Source of the DNA: an uncultured Acidimicrobiales bacterium
GTDB lineage: Bacteria; Actinomycetota; Acidimicrobiia; Acidimicrobiales; SHLQ01
Direction: 5' to 3'
DNA: 64,000 nt
Assembly (NCBI GenBank): GCA_938041035.1
Contig: CALHYX010000044.1
Span: forward strand, 35,419 to 99,418
The position numbers were made by a program, and so were the translations under genes. This document shows positions 56,601 to 64,000 of this stretch, piece after piece (the first letter of the stretch is position 1; each line of letters opens with the position of its first letter). The notes under the pieces are model-generated. The model was not told where the DNA came from, ran no database searches, and saw only the letters and a list, made by a program, of their open reading frames with translations.

Positions 56601-57948
56601 GGGTGCCGTGGTCGCCGGCATCGAGGTGCGACACCGCCTCCAGCCAGTACTCCGGAATCTGCTCGGGCCGCTGGAGATACCGGGCGACCATCTGGCCGTT
56701 GAACAACGGCGCCATGTTGGCGATCACCAGCACCGCGAGCCCGACCCGGGCCACCGATCCCGCACGCGGTAGCCGCTCGACCACCGCTGCGGCTCCGCCG
56801 CCGAGCAGCACCGAGGTTCCGAGGACCACCAGGGGCACGGCCCGCGGCGTGCTGCGCAATGCGAGGCCGGCGTCGGTTCGGGTGAAGTCGATGAACCAGC
56901 CGCCGAGCAACGACGGTGCATCGAACGGGTGGCCGCCGATCGAGATGAGCGCGCCGATCACGATCAGCCCGACGAAGAAGCCGCGGTGACGCCACCGACC
57001 GATCGCGCCAAACAGCAGGGCGAGGATCGGGAGCCCAAAACTGAGGATCAACACGATGGTTCGGGCGGTGTAGGCCCGGCTCGGTTCGACCCACTGACCG
57101 AGATGATCGTTGCCGTAGAAGAACCAGTACCCGAGCCCGCGCAGCACCTCGGGTGCGGTGGACGAATCGGCCACCGCTTCGTAGGTCTCGGTGAATCGAA
57201 GCACCGGCGGCCCGTTGGCGCCCTGCGTTCGCACCCCGATCACCCACCACAGGCCCGTGGCCGCGGTCAGCACGCCGATGCGCAGGGCCGGAGCGACGAT
57301 CGACTTCAGCCGCTGCTCCGCGATCCCGATGTAGAGCAGCCACATCACCGGTCCGAGGCCGATGAGCAGCAGCGAGGTGGCGTTGACGCTGCCGATGGTG
57401 AGCGCCACCAACGCGAACAGCGCCGGATGGCGCCACCCGCGGGACCGATCGGACCGGATGGCGAGGCCGATCATCCACGGCAGCCCGGACCACGGCAAAA
57501 GCAGCGCCGAAATGCGGGCGTAGTAGGCAAGACCGTACGGCGTCAGCGCGTAGGCCAACATGGCGACGACCACGCCGCCGTGGCGCCAGCCCATGGTGCG
57601 CAGCAGCCACCGCATGCCGAGGCCCGCCAGCAAGATCGTGGTCCCGATCCACAGGCGCTGCGCCACCCAGTCCGGAAACCCCGCGACCTCCATGACCCAG
57701 TAGTACGGGCCCATGGGCCAGAGATAACCGATGTTTTGGTGCGGCACAGTGCCGAGGCCAACCTCGTTTTGCCACAGGTAGGGGGCGTCGGCAAGCAACC
57801 CCCCGGGATCGAGGTAGAGATACGGCTTGGTGTCGGCGCCGATTTGCCCGCGTTGGGTGAACAACAGCGGAACGTAGCTGATCAACGCCATCAAGATGAC
57901 TTCCCAGCGGCCGCTCCGGGCGAGCCGACCGGCGGAAAACGTCGTCAT
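53650..57948 (-). CDS. aftD: AftD-like alpha-(1->3)-arabinofuranosyltransferase family protein
   Basis: This 1432-residue membrane enzyme matches the AftD (DUF3367) family that adds arabinofuranose branches to arabinan, using decaprenyl-phosphate arabinose. The GT-C membrane region (about 1-480) begins with GADTKPYLYLDPGGLLADAP and contains NIGYLWPMGPYYWVMEVAGF, close to the AftD NQAYGYLFPMGPFF pattern. A large extracytoplasmic part includes two discoidin-like carbohydrate-binding modules (about 735-850 and 955-1090), and five or so membrane segments close the C-terminus (about 1265-1420). ATG at 57948 overlaps the upstream GT4 stop by 4 nt. The exact sugar it transfers here is inferred from family. 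Confidence 0.85.
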   Translation of the reverse strand: MTTFSAGRLARSGRWEVILMALISYVPLLFTQRGQIGADTKPYLYLDPGGLLADAPYLWQNEVGLGTVPHQNIGYLWPMGPYYWVMEVAGFPDWVAQRLWIGTTILLAGLGMRWLLRTMGWRHGGVVVAMLAYALTPYGLAYYARISALLLPWSGLPWMIGLAIRSDRSRGWRHPALFALVALTIGSVNATSLLLIGLGPVMWLLYIGIAEQRLKSIVAPALRIGVLTAATGLWWVIGVRTQGANGPPVLRFTETYEAVADSSTAPEVLRGLGYWFFYGNDHLGQWVEPSRAYTARTIVLILSFGLPILALLFGAIGRWRHRGFFVGLIVIGALISIGGHPFDAPSLLGGWFIDFTRTDAGLALRSTPRAVPLVVLGTSVLLGGGAAAVVERLPRAGSVARVGLAVLVIANMAPLFNGQMVARYLQRPEQIPEYWLEAVSHLDAGDHGTRILEVPGADFSSYRWGNTVEPVTPGLTDRPYVARELVPFGSEPSIDLLLAFDRGFQEGLYDTDYLAPIARLLGVGDVALRSDLQYERFRTPRPVVTWADLLATPGLTQPVGFGPSTPNIAGPEQPMRDEIALALPDDLEHPPAVAVFEVEDPLAIVRARGTDRPLLLAGDGSGLVDLAALGLYDADQMVVYAATAVADQAMADQMLAAGADLIITDTNRRQARRWGTIRENTGYIERADEEPLRYDPGDYRLVVVPGTDAGAQTVSVQTGGRVQATNYGNPVSFTVDNRPSLALDGDPDTAWRVGAFADVTGEYLRLDFDEPNTIDEVTLVQPLNGFRNRWITEVEIRLDDETVFAPLDDSSRLAAGQTIPVPNGSYERIEIEVVDTNVGVRDRYNGLSGVGLAELSVAGFSFDESIRLPTDLDQVDDTGHRVGFVVTRLRSDPQEPVRFDGEERLDRTFTVGSDRAFGIVGEARLSAYISDDVIDEFVGVESGAVAVWTSERLAGDLASRGRSAVDADEGTAWQTGFDDPTGEWIELEFGTVRGFEELSIRFLADGDHSVPTKLRVSTDGGEPIEFPVPEIADLDEPGATVEVALPLTNAIAGERLRIEIAEVRPHFAKDWYSGNGRMMPVGIAEIRQVAAPVVLDDRFDTGCRSDLLALDGEPVAVRITGTTEDALARRPLDLELCDPALALSEGVHRLTTTGGRTSGLDIDRLALLSNEDGSAAVQRPVDASATPTLTVENHSATSMSVDVDAGAGDDPFWFVLGQSYSDGWKATIDGVDLGPPMLVDGYANGWLVDGAAPGARIELRWTPQRLVWFGLAFSLAAVFLCALLAWRGRADPGVVTADAPMLEFTGRSDPEAGAAPRSTTYVFAGAALVTGFALVNLPRWHLAAVLVGAAYALARSFPRWRRVPALVAAALLLVSGAYTTVAQYRHRFPPDFGWPQFFDAVHVLGVLCVLFLAADAAVAIAERRRRTAQEQR

Positions 57949-59159
57949 CGGGAGCGGGGGAGGCCCTTCTTGCGGGCATCGTCGACGAGCACCTCGAGGG
58001 CGCCGCGCGCGGTGGCCTCCCAGGTGAACGACGAACCGTGGGCGAGGGCGCCGGTCGAGAGGCGCCGACGCTCGTCCTCGTCGGTCAACAGCTCGATGAG
58101 GTGGGACACAAACTCGTCGTCGGTGTCGGCGAGACGACCGCTGAGGCCATCGGCGACCGCGTCGCGATGTCCGGCGATGGCGGTGGCCACGGCAGGCGTG
58201 CCGCAGGCTGCGGCCTCGGTGAGCGTCATTCCCCACCCTTCGCTGATCGACGCGCTGGCCACCAGCCAGGCGCGGCGATACAGGTCCACCAGCTCATCGT
58301 CGTCGACGCGGCCGGGCAGGCGCACCCACGATTCGGCGTCGAGGTTGCGGATGAGCGCTTCGAGATTGTCGAGTTCGTAGCCCTCCCCGACGATCACCAA
58401 CTCGGCGTCGGGGACGCGGCGCCGCACTCGGTCCATGAACCCGATGAGCGCCTCGAAGCGCTTGGACGGCATGAGCCGGCCAACGGCGACCACCAGCGGG
58501 GTTGGCGAGGGGTCGCCACCGGGGGAGAAGCGGGCCTCGATTCCCGGCGGCACGACGTGAACGCGTTCGGGCTTGAGGCCCATCTTGTTCACCAGCTCCT
58601 GGCGCGAGGAGTTCGACAAGGTGATGACCGGGGTCCGGCGGTACAGCGGCGGGGCCAGCCGCTGTTCGAACGTGACGCCGAGTTGGGCCCAGCGGGGCGA
58701 CAACACCAGCGGCCACATCTTCTCGTGGTGGTGGTGCAGGAACACCGCCCGCGGGCCACGGGCCCAGGCGGGGGAGAGGAACGGCATACCGTTCCAGATC
58801 TCGATCAGTGCGTCGCGGCCACCGTGACGACCGGCGAGTTCGGAGAGCACCGCTCGGGGAAAAACCAGGTAGCGGCCGGCCTTGCGTACGACTTTGTAGC
58901 CATCACGAACGGCTTCGGGCGGCGATCCCTGGGCCCAGCTGGTGCGCATGGTCACCTCGAGCCCGGCCTGCGCCCAGATCCGGGCGACGGTCGCCGCGTG
59001 AATCTCGCTGCCCCCGGCTTCGATGTCGGCAAGATCGCGCCAGGCCAGGATGTGGATCCGCTCGATGCCGCCCGACGCCGCGAGGTCGCCGAGTTTGGCG
59101 AGCTGATCGGGATCGAGACCAGCGGCAGGGGTCGTCAGACGGCGGGAGCGGTGCACCAC
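57945..59159 (-). CDS. Glycosyltransferase family 4
   Basis: This 404-residue GT-B fold enzyme has VVAVGRLMPSKRFEALI and the nucleotide-sugar motif SISEGWGMTLTEAAACGTPAVA with its acidic E-x7-E-type residues. An HILAWRDLADIEAGGSEIHA region near the N-terminus binds the acceptor side. Substrates may be mannose or arabinose-related sugars, and this cannot be decided. GTG at 59159 is used; GTG at 59156 is equally possible. Its stop overlaps the aftD start, so it leads the operon. It diverges from the GT2 gene at 59237. Confidence 0.9.
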   Translation of the reverse strand: MVHRSRRLTTPAAGLDPDQLAKLGDLAASGGIERIHILAWRDLADIEAGGSEIHAATVARIWAQAGLEVTMRTSWAQGSPPEAVRDGYKVVRKAGRYLVFPRAVLSELAGRHGGRDALIEIWNGMPFLSPAWARGPRAVFLHHHHEKMWPLVLSPRWAQLGVTFEQRLAPPLYRRTPVITLSNSSRQELVNKMGLKPERVHVVPPGIEARFSPGGDPSPTPLVVAVGRLMPSKRFEALIGFMDRVRRRVPDAELVIVGEGYELDNLEALIRNLDAESWVRLPGRVDDDELVDLYRRAWLVASASISEGWGMTLTEAAACGTPAVATAIAGHRDAVADGLSGRLADTDDEFVSHLIELLTDEDERRRLSTGALAHGSSFTWEATARGALEVLVDDARKKGLPRSR

Positions 59160-59236
59160 GGCAGACTACTTGGCCCACCACGGCGAGTGGTCGCATTCAC
59201 CCCCGTTATCCATTGCCAGCCACTAGCGTGGACGCC

Positions 59237-59938
59237 GTGGCGCATTGTGTCGTGGTGATTCCCGCCTTCAACGAAGAACTGTCGCTTCCCGCCGTGCTGG
59301 CGGAGCTCCGGCGCGTCGTACCCGAGCTCGACGTGGTCGTGGTCAACGACGGCTCAGCCGACAAAACCGAGCGGGTCGCCACCGAGGGTGGTGCCACCGT
59401 GGTCTCCCTGCCGTTCAACCTCGGTATCGGCGGGGCCCTTCGGGCGGGATTCCGCTACGCCGTCGAGCACGGGTACGAACGAGCGGTGCAATTCGATGCC
59501 GACGGTCAACACGACGCCGGTCAGATCCAGAATCTGCTGCGCGGCCTCGACGACGGCGCCGACATGGTGATCGGCAATCGGTTCGGCAGCGGCAGCGACT
59601 ACGCCGTCGGGCAGACGCGGGGCCTCGCCATGGGGTTGCTTCGCTTCCTGACCCGTCGCCTCGCCGGAAAACACTTCACCGACACGTCCTCGGGGTTTCG
59701 GGCGGTGCAGGGGTCGCTGCTGGAGCGATTCGCCCGCGACTACCCGGTCGAATACATGGATTCGGTGGAGACGCTCATCAGTTCGTGTCGCGCCGGCTTC
59801 GATGTGCGCGAGGTCGACACCGTCATGCATCAGCGCGCCGGCGGCCAACCGTCCAACCGCAGCTTCCGCCTGCTCTACAACTACGCCCGACTCCTGGTCG
59901 TGATCGGCACCTCCGGGCTGCGCCGCCGAGCCACATGA
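59237..59938 (+). CDS. Glycosyltransferase family 2 (polyprenyl-phosphate sugar synthase-like)
   Basis: This 233-residue GT2 enzyme has VIPAFNEELSLP, VVVNDGSADKT, QFDADGQHDA (DxD metal motif) and DTSSGFRAVQ, the pattern of DPM1/GtrB-like enzymes that transfer sugar to polyprenyl phosphate. No membrane segment is present. It starts with GTG at 59237 (GTG at 59228 is also possible). It is followed 22 bp later by a DUF2304 gene, a frequent partner of this GT2 group. Confidence 0.9.
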   Translation: MAHCVVVIPAFNEELSLPAVLAELRRVVPELDVVVVNDGSADKTERVATEGGATVVSLPFNLGIGGALRAGFRYAVEHGYERAVQFDADGQHDAGQIQNLLRGLDDGADMVIGNRFGSGSDYAVGQTRGLAMGLLRFLTRRLAGKHFTDTSSGFRAVQGSLLERFARDYPVEYMDSVETLISSCRAGFDVREVDTVMHQRAGGQPSNRSFRLLYNYARLLVVIGTSGLRRRAT

Positions 59939-59960
59939 AGCCACCGAAGGGCACCCCGTC

Positions 59961-60371
59961 ATGAGTGCGCAGGCTCACGCCCTCGTGGCCGTGCTGTCGA
60001 TCGGCACCATCTTGTTCATCCTTCGGCTGGTGTCGCGCGGCGTGCTGAAGGCCAAATACTCGTTGCTGTGGTTGACGATCGGCGTGTTCGTCGCCGCCAT
60101 GGCCGCCGTGCCGAGCCTGCTCGATACCGTCGCCGACGCGCTCGGCGTCTCGTACCCACCGGCGTTGTGGCTGATGATGGGCATGGCGTTCCTTTTCGTG
60201 CTCGCAGTGCATTTCTCCTGGGAACTGAGCCGGATGGAGGGGCGGGTGCGCACCCTCGCCGAGGAGGTTGCGCTGCTGCGGACCCGGCTCGATGATCCCG
60301 GGCCGGGCGCCGAAAAGGCCGATCTCGGCGCCGGTGAGACCCTCGACCGGCCTGAATCCGGTCTGCGCTAG
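59961..60371 (+). CDS. DUF2304 family membrane protein
   Basis: The 136-residue protein has about three membrane helices (residues 5-24, 35-53, 68-87) and an SREMEGRVRTLAEEV-like coiled segment (the window reads LSRMEGRVRTLAEEVALLRTR in part). The layout and LKAKYSLLWLTIG motif match DUF2304, whose members follow GT2 genes and probably anchor them or regulate lipid carrier handling. It overlaps nothing; the methyltransferase starts 9 bp later. Confidence 0.85.
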   Translation: MSAQAHALVAVLSIGTILFILRLVSRGVLKAKYSLLWLTIGVFVAAMAAVPSLLDTVADALGVSYPPALWLMMGMAFLFVLAVHFSWELSRMEGRVRTLAEEVALLRTRLDDPGPGAEKADLGAGETLDRPESGLR

Positions 60372-60380
60372 ATTCTCCCG

Positions 60381-61022
60381 ATGCGATCGTCGCTTCAAAA
60401 AGCCATCGACACCATCACGTTCCCGTTCCGGGCCCTGACCCTGTTCGAAGAGGATCGGTTCGGGCTGTCGTCGCTCGCCACCGAGCGCTTTGACTACGTC
60501 GCCCGCCATGTACGGGGCCATTGTCTCGACCTGGGTTGCGGTCGCCACGACCGCTTCATCCAGAACCACCTCGGCGGCAAGGGCGTCGGCATCGATGTCT
60601 TTGCCTACGAAGGGCTCACCCCCGACCAGATCGTTGAGGATCCGACCGATCTACCGTTTCCGGATGGTTCGTTCGCCACCGTCACGCTGATCGCCAACTT
60701 CAATCACATCCCCGAACCGGTCCGGGACCCGGAGTTGGCCGAGGTGTTCCGGGTACTCGAGCCCGGCGGCAACGTGATCATCACCATGGGCAACCCGCTG
60801 GCGGAAATCCTCGTCCACAAGCTCGTCGAGGGCTACGACCGGGTCCTCGGCACCAACATCGACATGGACGGCGAGCGCGGTATGCACGAGGACGAGGATT
60901 TCTTCGTGCCGAACCGCGAGATCGCCGAACGACTGGGCCGGGCCGGTTTCACCGGTAGCGAGCTGCACTATTTCGGCACCCAGTGGGGGCTCAACCACCT
61001 GATGATCGGCACCAAGCCGTAA
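60381..61022 (+). CDS. Class I SAM-dependent methyltransferase
   Basis: This 213-residue protein has the SAM-binding motif CLDLGCGRHDRF, an acidic loop GVGIDVFAYEG and the post-motif segment DLPFPDGSFATVTLIANFNH typical of Methyltransf_11. The target could be a lipid or sugar made by the adjacent GT2 system, inferred from position. ATG at 60381 is used. The MMPL gene follows 59 bp later. Confidence 0.87.
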   Translation: MRSSLQKAIDTITFPFRALTLFEEDRFGLSSLATERFDYVARHVRGHCLDLGCGRHDRFIQNHLGGKGVGIDVFAYEGLTPDQIVEDPTDLPFPDGSFATVTLIANFNHIPEPVRDPELAEVFRVLEPGGNVIITMGNPLAEILVHKLVEGYDRVLGTNIDMDGERGMHEDEDFFVPNREIAERLGRAGFTGSELHYFGTQWGLNHLMIGTKP

Positions 61023-61081
61023 CTCGACAGGTCCGATCGGACCTAACCCCTCGTCACCGCGCTCGTGCATAGTGGAACCAC

Positions 61082-63286
61082 ATGTTGTGGGATCGACTGG
61101 TAGAAACAGCCGCGGCTGCGCCGCGGCTCGTCTTCGTCGTTCTCGGCGCGCTCACCCTGCTCCTCGGCATCGGTATTCCTCGCCTGACCGTGGCGACCGA
61201 ACCCGACGCCTTCGTCATCGTTGACTCCCCGGAGGGCCGGGACTACGCGCAGTTCCAGGAGACGTTCGGGTCGGACGACGTCAACTATTTCCGGATCGAG
61301 CTGGATGACCCGCTGAATCCGGAAAACCTCGCGCTTCTCGAGGCGCTGCACCGCGAGGTCGAGAAGGTTCCCCACGTCAAGACCGTGCAGTCGATCGCTG
61401 CGGACTCCTTCATCGGGATCTTCGATATCGAAAACCCCGACCACACCGACCTGATCCGCAACGCACCCCTCGTGGAGGGCAGCCTGTACTCCGAGGAGCC
61501 GGGCCGAGCCCACCTGGCGCTGTTCGCGGGGATCAACCTGATCGACGAGGACGGAAACAAACTTCGCGCCCCGGAATTCAAAGAGCACGTCGACGGCCTC
61601 TTCGCCGCCATCGACGCCGTCGAGACGCCGGAGTTCCAACCGCAGGTGGCCTCAACCCTTGTCGTGTCGGCGCAGAACGGGGAACTGGTTTCGATGTGGA
61701 TCGGAATCGGCACCGGCCTGTTGTTCGTCCTCATCGCGCTGTTGGTCGGCATCGCGTTCGGGTCGTGGCGGGCGCCGGTGCTCCCGTTGGCAATCGTTTC
61801 GCTGTCGCTGGTGTGGACGCTGGGGATCATGGGTTGGGCCGGGCTCCAGCTCAACGCGTTCAGCCAGGTGCTCATCATGCTCGTGCTCATCGCCGGCGTC
61901 GCCGACGGCGTGCACGTGCTCCATCGCTACGCCACGGCGACGGAACAGTTCTCCAGCCTCGAACCGCGCCAGGCGGCGATCGATGCCGTCCAGGAGAAGC
62001 GGCCCGCGATCGTGTTCACCAGCCTCACGACCGCGGCGGGCTTTGGGAGCTTCGTCTTCATCGACTTCGAGCCCCTCGCCCAAATCGGCCTGTTCGGCGC
62101 CATCGGGGTGCTGGCCGCAATGTTGGTCACCCTCGTGCTGAGCCCGACCCTGCTACCGAGAATCTCTGGACAGCATCGACCGCCGACCCTGACGCTCGTC
62201 GGCACCGTGGTTGAGCGGGTGGTCACGGCCAGCTACCGCCACCGGATCGCCGTCGCGGCCGGCACCACCGCGGTCGTGGTGCTGGCCCTCATCGGGGTAA
62301 CCCGCACCCAGCTCGGCTTCGACATCAACTCCTGGGTCGGGCAGACCGAGACCACGCGGCTCCTGGACCGGCTCGCCGAGGTCGACGGGGTGGGTGCCAC
62401 CCTGCAGGTGACGGTCCGCCCCGCCGGTGTTGATGACGTCCGCAACCCGGACTTCGCCCGGACGCTCGACGAGATGCAGACCTTTGTGCAACAGCAGCCA
62501 TACGCGGGATCCACTCCCAACCCACAGCCGAGCATCATCGACATCTACCGACTGCTGCCCGCGATTGCGGCGGACCCGCTCGTGGAGCAACTCGGTCTGG
62601 TGTCGGAGGACGGCCGCACCGCCCGACTCACCTTCGCCACCAACTACCCCGACGACATCAGCATCGCCGGGGAGGTACGCGATATCGAGGCGGGCCTCGA
62701 GAACATCGTGGGGCCCCAGGCCGATGTGACGGTTACGGGGATCTACCCGGCCGTCATGCAGAGCGCCACCACCGCGCTCAGCACCTCGGTACGCTCCTAC
62801 GCCCTGGCGCTGGCCCTCATCTCGTTGCTGATGGTGGTGGCCGTTCGCCGGCTCGGCCGTGGTCTCGTGGCGATGATCCCGAACGTGCTGCCCGCCCTGG
62901 CCCTTATGGGGGCCATGGGCTTCTTCGGGATCGCGATCGATCCGATCACGGTCGTGGTCGGCGCCATCGTGATCGGCATCAGCGTCGACGACACGGTGCA
63001 CCTGATCCACGACGTGTATCTGCGCCCCATGTCATCGCCCACCCGGCTCGGCCACCTGCAACAGGCGGCCCGGAACGCCGGCGGCGCGGTGTGCACCACG
63101 ACGTTGATCGTGGCGGCGGGGTTCGTGACGTTCCTGTTCTTCCCGGTACCGGCGCTGCGCACGCTCGGGATGCTCAGTGCCGCCGCGCTGTTGATGGCCC
63201 TGCTCGCCGACCTGGTGGTCCTACCAGCATTGGTCGGCCTGCTCGACGACGTGCAACAGCGCAAAAGGAATGCGCAGCCCACCTAG
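61082..63286 (+). CDS. MMPL/RND-superfamily transporter
   Basis: This 734-residue protein has two membrane halves of about six helices, with a large extracytoplasmic domain after helix 1 and after helix 7. Sterol-sensing-like cores are visible: SQVLIMLVLIAGVADGVHVL and the matching GAIVIGISVDDTVHLIHDVY. The paired Asp (DG and DD) lie where the proton relay sits in RND pumps. The family exports lipids or glycolipids. Its position after glycolipid-type genes fits that. It ends 15 bp from the convergent FHA gene. Confidence 0.93.
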   Translation: MLWDRLVETAAAAPRLVFVVLGALTLLLGIGIPRLTVATEPDAFVIVDSPEGRDYAQFQETFGSDDVNYFRIELDDPLNPENLALLEALHREVEKVPHVKTVQSIAADSFIGIFDIENPDHTDLIRNAPLVEGSLYSEEPGRAHLALFAGINLIDEDGNKLRAPEFKEHVDGLFAAIDAVETPEFQPQVASTLVVSAQNGELVSMWIGIGTGLLFVLIALLVGIAFGSWRAPVLPLAIVSLSLVWTLGIMGWAGLQLNAFSQVLIMLVLIAGVADGVHVLHRYATATEQFSSLEPRQAAIDAVQEKRPAIVFTSLTTAAGFGSFVFIDFEPLAQIGLFGAIGVLAAMLVTLVLSPTLLPRISGQHRPPTLTLVGTVVERVVTASYRHRIAVAAGTTAVVVLALIGVTRTQLGFDINSWVGQTETTRLLDRLAEVDGVGATLQVTVRPAGVDDVRNPDFARTLDEMQTFVQQQPYAGSTPNPQPSIIDIYRLLPAIAADPLVEQLGLVSEDGRTARLTFATNYPDDISIAGEVRDIEAGLENIVGPQADVTVTGIYPAVMQSATTALSTSVRSYALALALISLLMVVAVRRLGRGLVAMIPNVLPALALMGAMGFFGIAIDPITVVVGAIVIGISVDDTVHLIHDVYLRPMSSPTRLGHLQQAARNAGGAVCTTTLIVAAGFVTFLFFPVPALRTLGMLSAAALLMALLADLVVLPALVGLLDDVQQRKRNAQPT

Positions 63287-63306
63287 ACCCCGGCTAGGGA
63301 TCTAGG
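63282..63306. terminator. Short inverted repeat spanning MMPL and FHA stop codons
   Basis: CCTAGA (63282-63287) and TCTAGG (63301-63306) are complementary; the left arm contains the MMPL TAG and the right arm the FHA gene's TAG (as CTA). Stem 6 bp, loop 13 nt. A weak terminator candidate, noted because two other convergent pairs show the same layout. Confidence 0.3.
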
Positions 63307-63964
63307 CGTCGGCGCCGAGCTCGAACTCGAGCAGCTCCCGCGACAGCAACCACGCCACCAGGGCGTCTCGGTTGACTTGGGCATCGTTGGGACCGCCCGC
63401 CGAGATGACCTTGTCGATCGCCCGCCGGTGATCGGCTTTGACCTTGCCCTCTTCAACGCCCAGGCGGGCAGCGACCGCTCGGAACGAATTCGGTCGACGC
63501 GTGTAATACGGCGGCAGCCGCAGGTAGCCCTCATAGATCAGGCGCAACGAGCGCAGCTCGTTCTCGGTGAAATGCACGGAGCGTTCTTCGATGGTGAGGC
63601 CGTCGTCGGCGGCCGAGCCGAGGTTCGGGGGCTTGGGGAGCTGCCCATCGGGTACGACCAGGACGACGGCGTAGTCCTGCGACCCGGGAAAGCGCAACCA
63701 GCTGTGATGGTGCACAATCCGTCGTTTCGAACTGGCGGCGGTGGGCGCGACCTCGAGCTCTCCACTGGACTCCACCAGGTGAAACGTACGTCGGCCGGTG
63801 TTTTGCACGACCCAGCAGTCCTGCTCGAACGACACGACGGCGGCCCGACGGGAGATCTTCCGATCACTGTCGGACAGGATCACGTCACATTCCGGGGCTC
63901 GGCCGATCACCAGTTGCTGGTCTTGGGCGAGGGCGTGGGTGGCGTGGCGGTGGTGAACAAACAC
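63302..63964 (-). CDS. FHA domain protein with C-terminal helical HTH-like region
   Basis: The 220-residue protein has an N-terminal FHA domain with VIGRAPECDVIL, SDSDRKISRRAAVV and NTGRRTFHLV, motifs that bind phosphothreonine. The C-terminal half (about 130-200) reads ERSVHFTENELRSLRLI, then FRAVAARLGVEEGKVKADHR, which looks like a helix-turn-helix of the sigma-region-4/LuxR kind. It could link Ser/Thr kinase signalling to transcription. GTG at 63964 is only 36 bp from the window edge and the frame stays open to the edge, so a longer upstream start cannot be excluded. Confidence 0.78.
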   Translation of the reverse strand: MFVHHRHATHALAQDQQLVIGRAPECDVILSDSDRKISRRAAVVSFEQDCWVVQNTGRRTFHLVESSGELEVAPTAASSKRRIVHHHSWLRFPGSQDYAVVLVVPDGQLPKPPNLGSAADDGLTIEERSVHFTENELRSLRLIYEGYLRLPPYYTRRPNSFRAVAARLGVEEGKVKADHRRAIDKVISAGGPNDAQVNRDALVAWLLSRELLEFELGADA

Positions 63965-64000
63965 ACTTCCAGTGTGCGGGGTTCCGCGGCCGGCGACAAG

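Noticed and set aside
54505..56772. 755-codon plus-strand frame inside aftD
   Set aside because: Antisense shadow of the aftD gene; translation looks like reversed codon bias.

Overview
This window is chromosomal DNA from a high-GC Gram-positive bacterium of the phylum Actinomycetota. It encodes a DivIVA-type polar coiled-coil protein, an LCP cell-wall ligase, an AftD-type arabinofuranosyltransferase with a DUF3367-like core, menaquinone MenB, and a complete CvnA-D 'conservon' (histidine kinase, roadblock, DUF742, GTPase). GTG and TTG starts are frequent. No mycolic-acid genes or rRNA are present. The mix (H+/Na+-pyrophosphatase, LIV-type transporter with an acyl-CoA ligase, AftD-like protein without a mycolate locus) fits Acidimicrobiia best, but that placement is an inference. 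I see no tRNA, insertion sequence, prophage or CRISPR array. The window is densely packed housekeeping and cell-envelope DNA, and no gap exceeds 300 bp.

Layout. 1-3.9 kb: a sulfatase cut by the left edge, a DUF1214 protein, and a flavodoxin-like/menB pair on the minus strand. 3.95-6.0 kb: a large secreted fusion protein with a lytic-transglycosylase-like module, FG-GAP-like repeats and a VanY carboxypeptidase. 6.2-13.6 kb: a compact operon of acyl-CoA ligase, LivH, LivM, LivK, LivF and LivG. 13.7-16.6 kb: biotin synthase, a PaaI-type thioesterase, a metallo-beta-lactamase-fold hydrolase and a Dabb protein. 16.9-22.7 kb: envelope and division genes (two M23 peptidases, LCP, DivIVA-like), a small uncharacterised gene and pseudouridine-5'-phosphate glycosidase. 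22.8-25.2 kb: a minus-strand operon of a degenerate GGDEF protein, a J-domain protein and an MFS exporter. 25.3-30.0 kb: an alpha/beta hydrolase, a DUF2807 lipoprotein, two divergent APH-family proteins and a hypothetical protein. 30.2-32.3 kb: hppA. 32.6-38.2 kb: a membrane protein, fau, trkA and two different trkH genes. 38.2-45.9 kb: M18 aminopeptidase and glutamate synthase gltBD. 46.0-49.0 kb: the conservon. 49.0-63.3 kb: glycosyltransferases, ArfB, an OafA-type acyltransferase, an SGNH lipoprotein, AftD, GT4, GT2 with DUF2304, a methyltransferase and an MMPL/RND transporter. 63.3 kb to the end: an FHA protein with a C-terminal helical segment.

How they fit together. Much of the window concerns building, modifying and remodelling the cell envelope. 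AftD, GT4, the GT2s and the acyltransferase would make and decorate glycans. LCP would attach them to peptidoglycan. The M23 and VanY proteins would trim the wall, and DivIVA would organise growth zones. The ligase/Liv operon probably imports an organic acid and activates it with CoA. TrkA/TrkH/TrkH and HppA handle K+ and ion gradients. The most unusual items are the wall fusion whose transglycosylase module appears to lack its catalytic Glu, a small gene between the divIVA-like gene and psuG with no canonical start, the degenerate GGDEF/J-domain/MFS operon, the APH-like protein with a broken catalytic loop, the tandem trkH pair, and 16-bp repeats that begin at the hppA stop codon.
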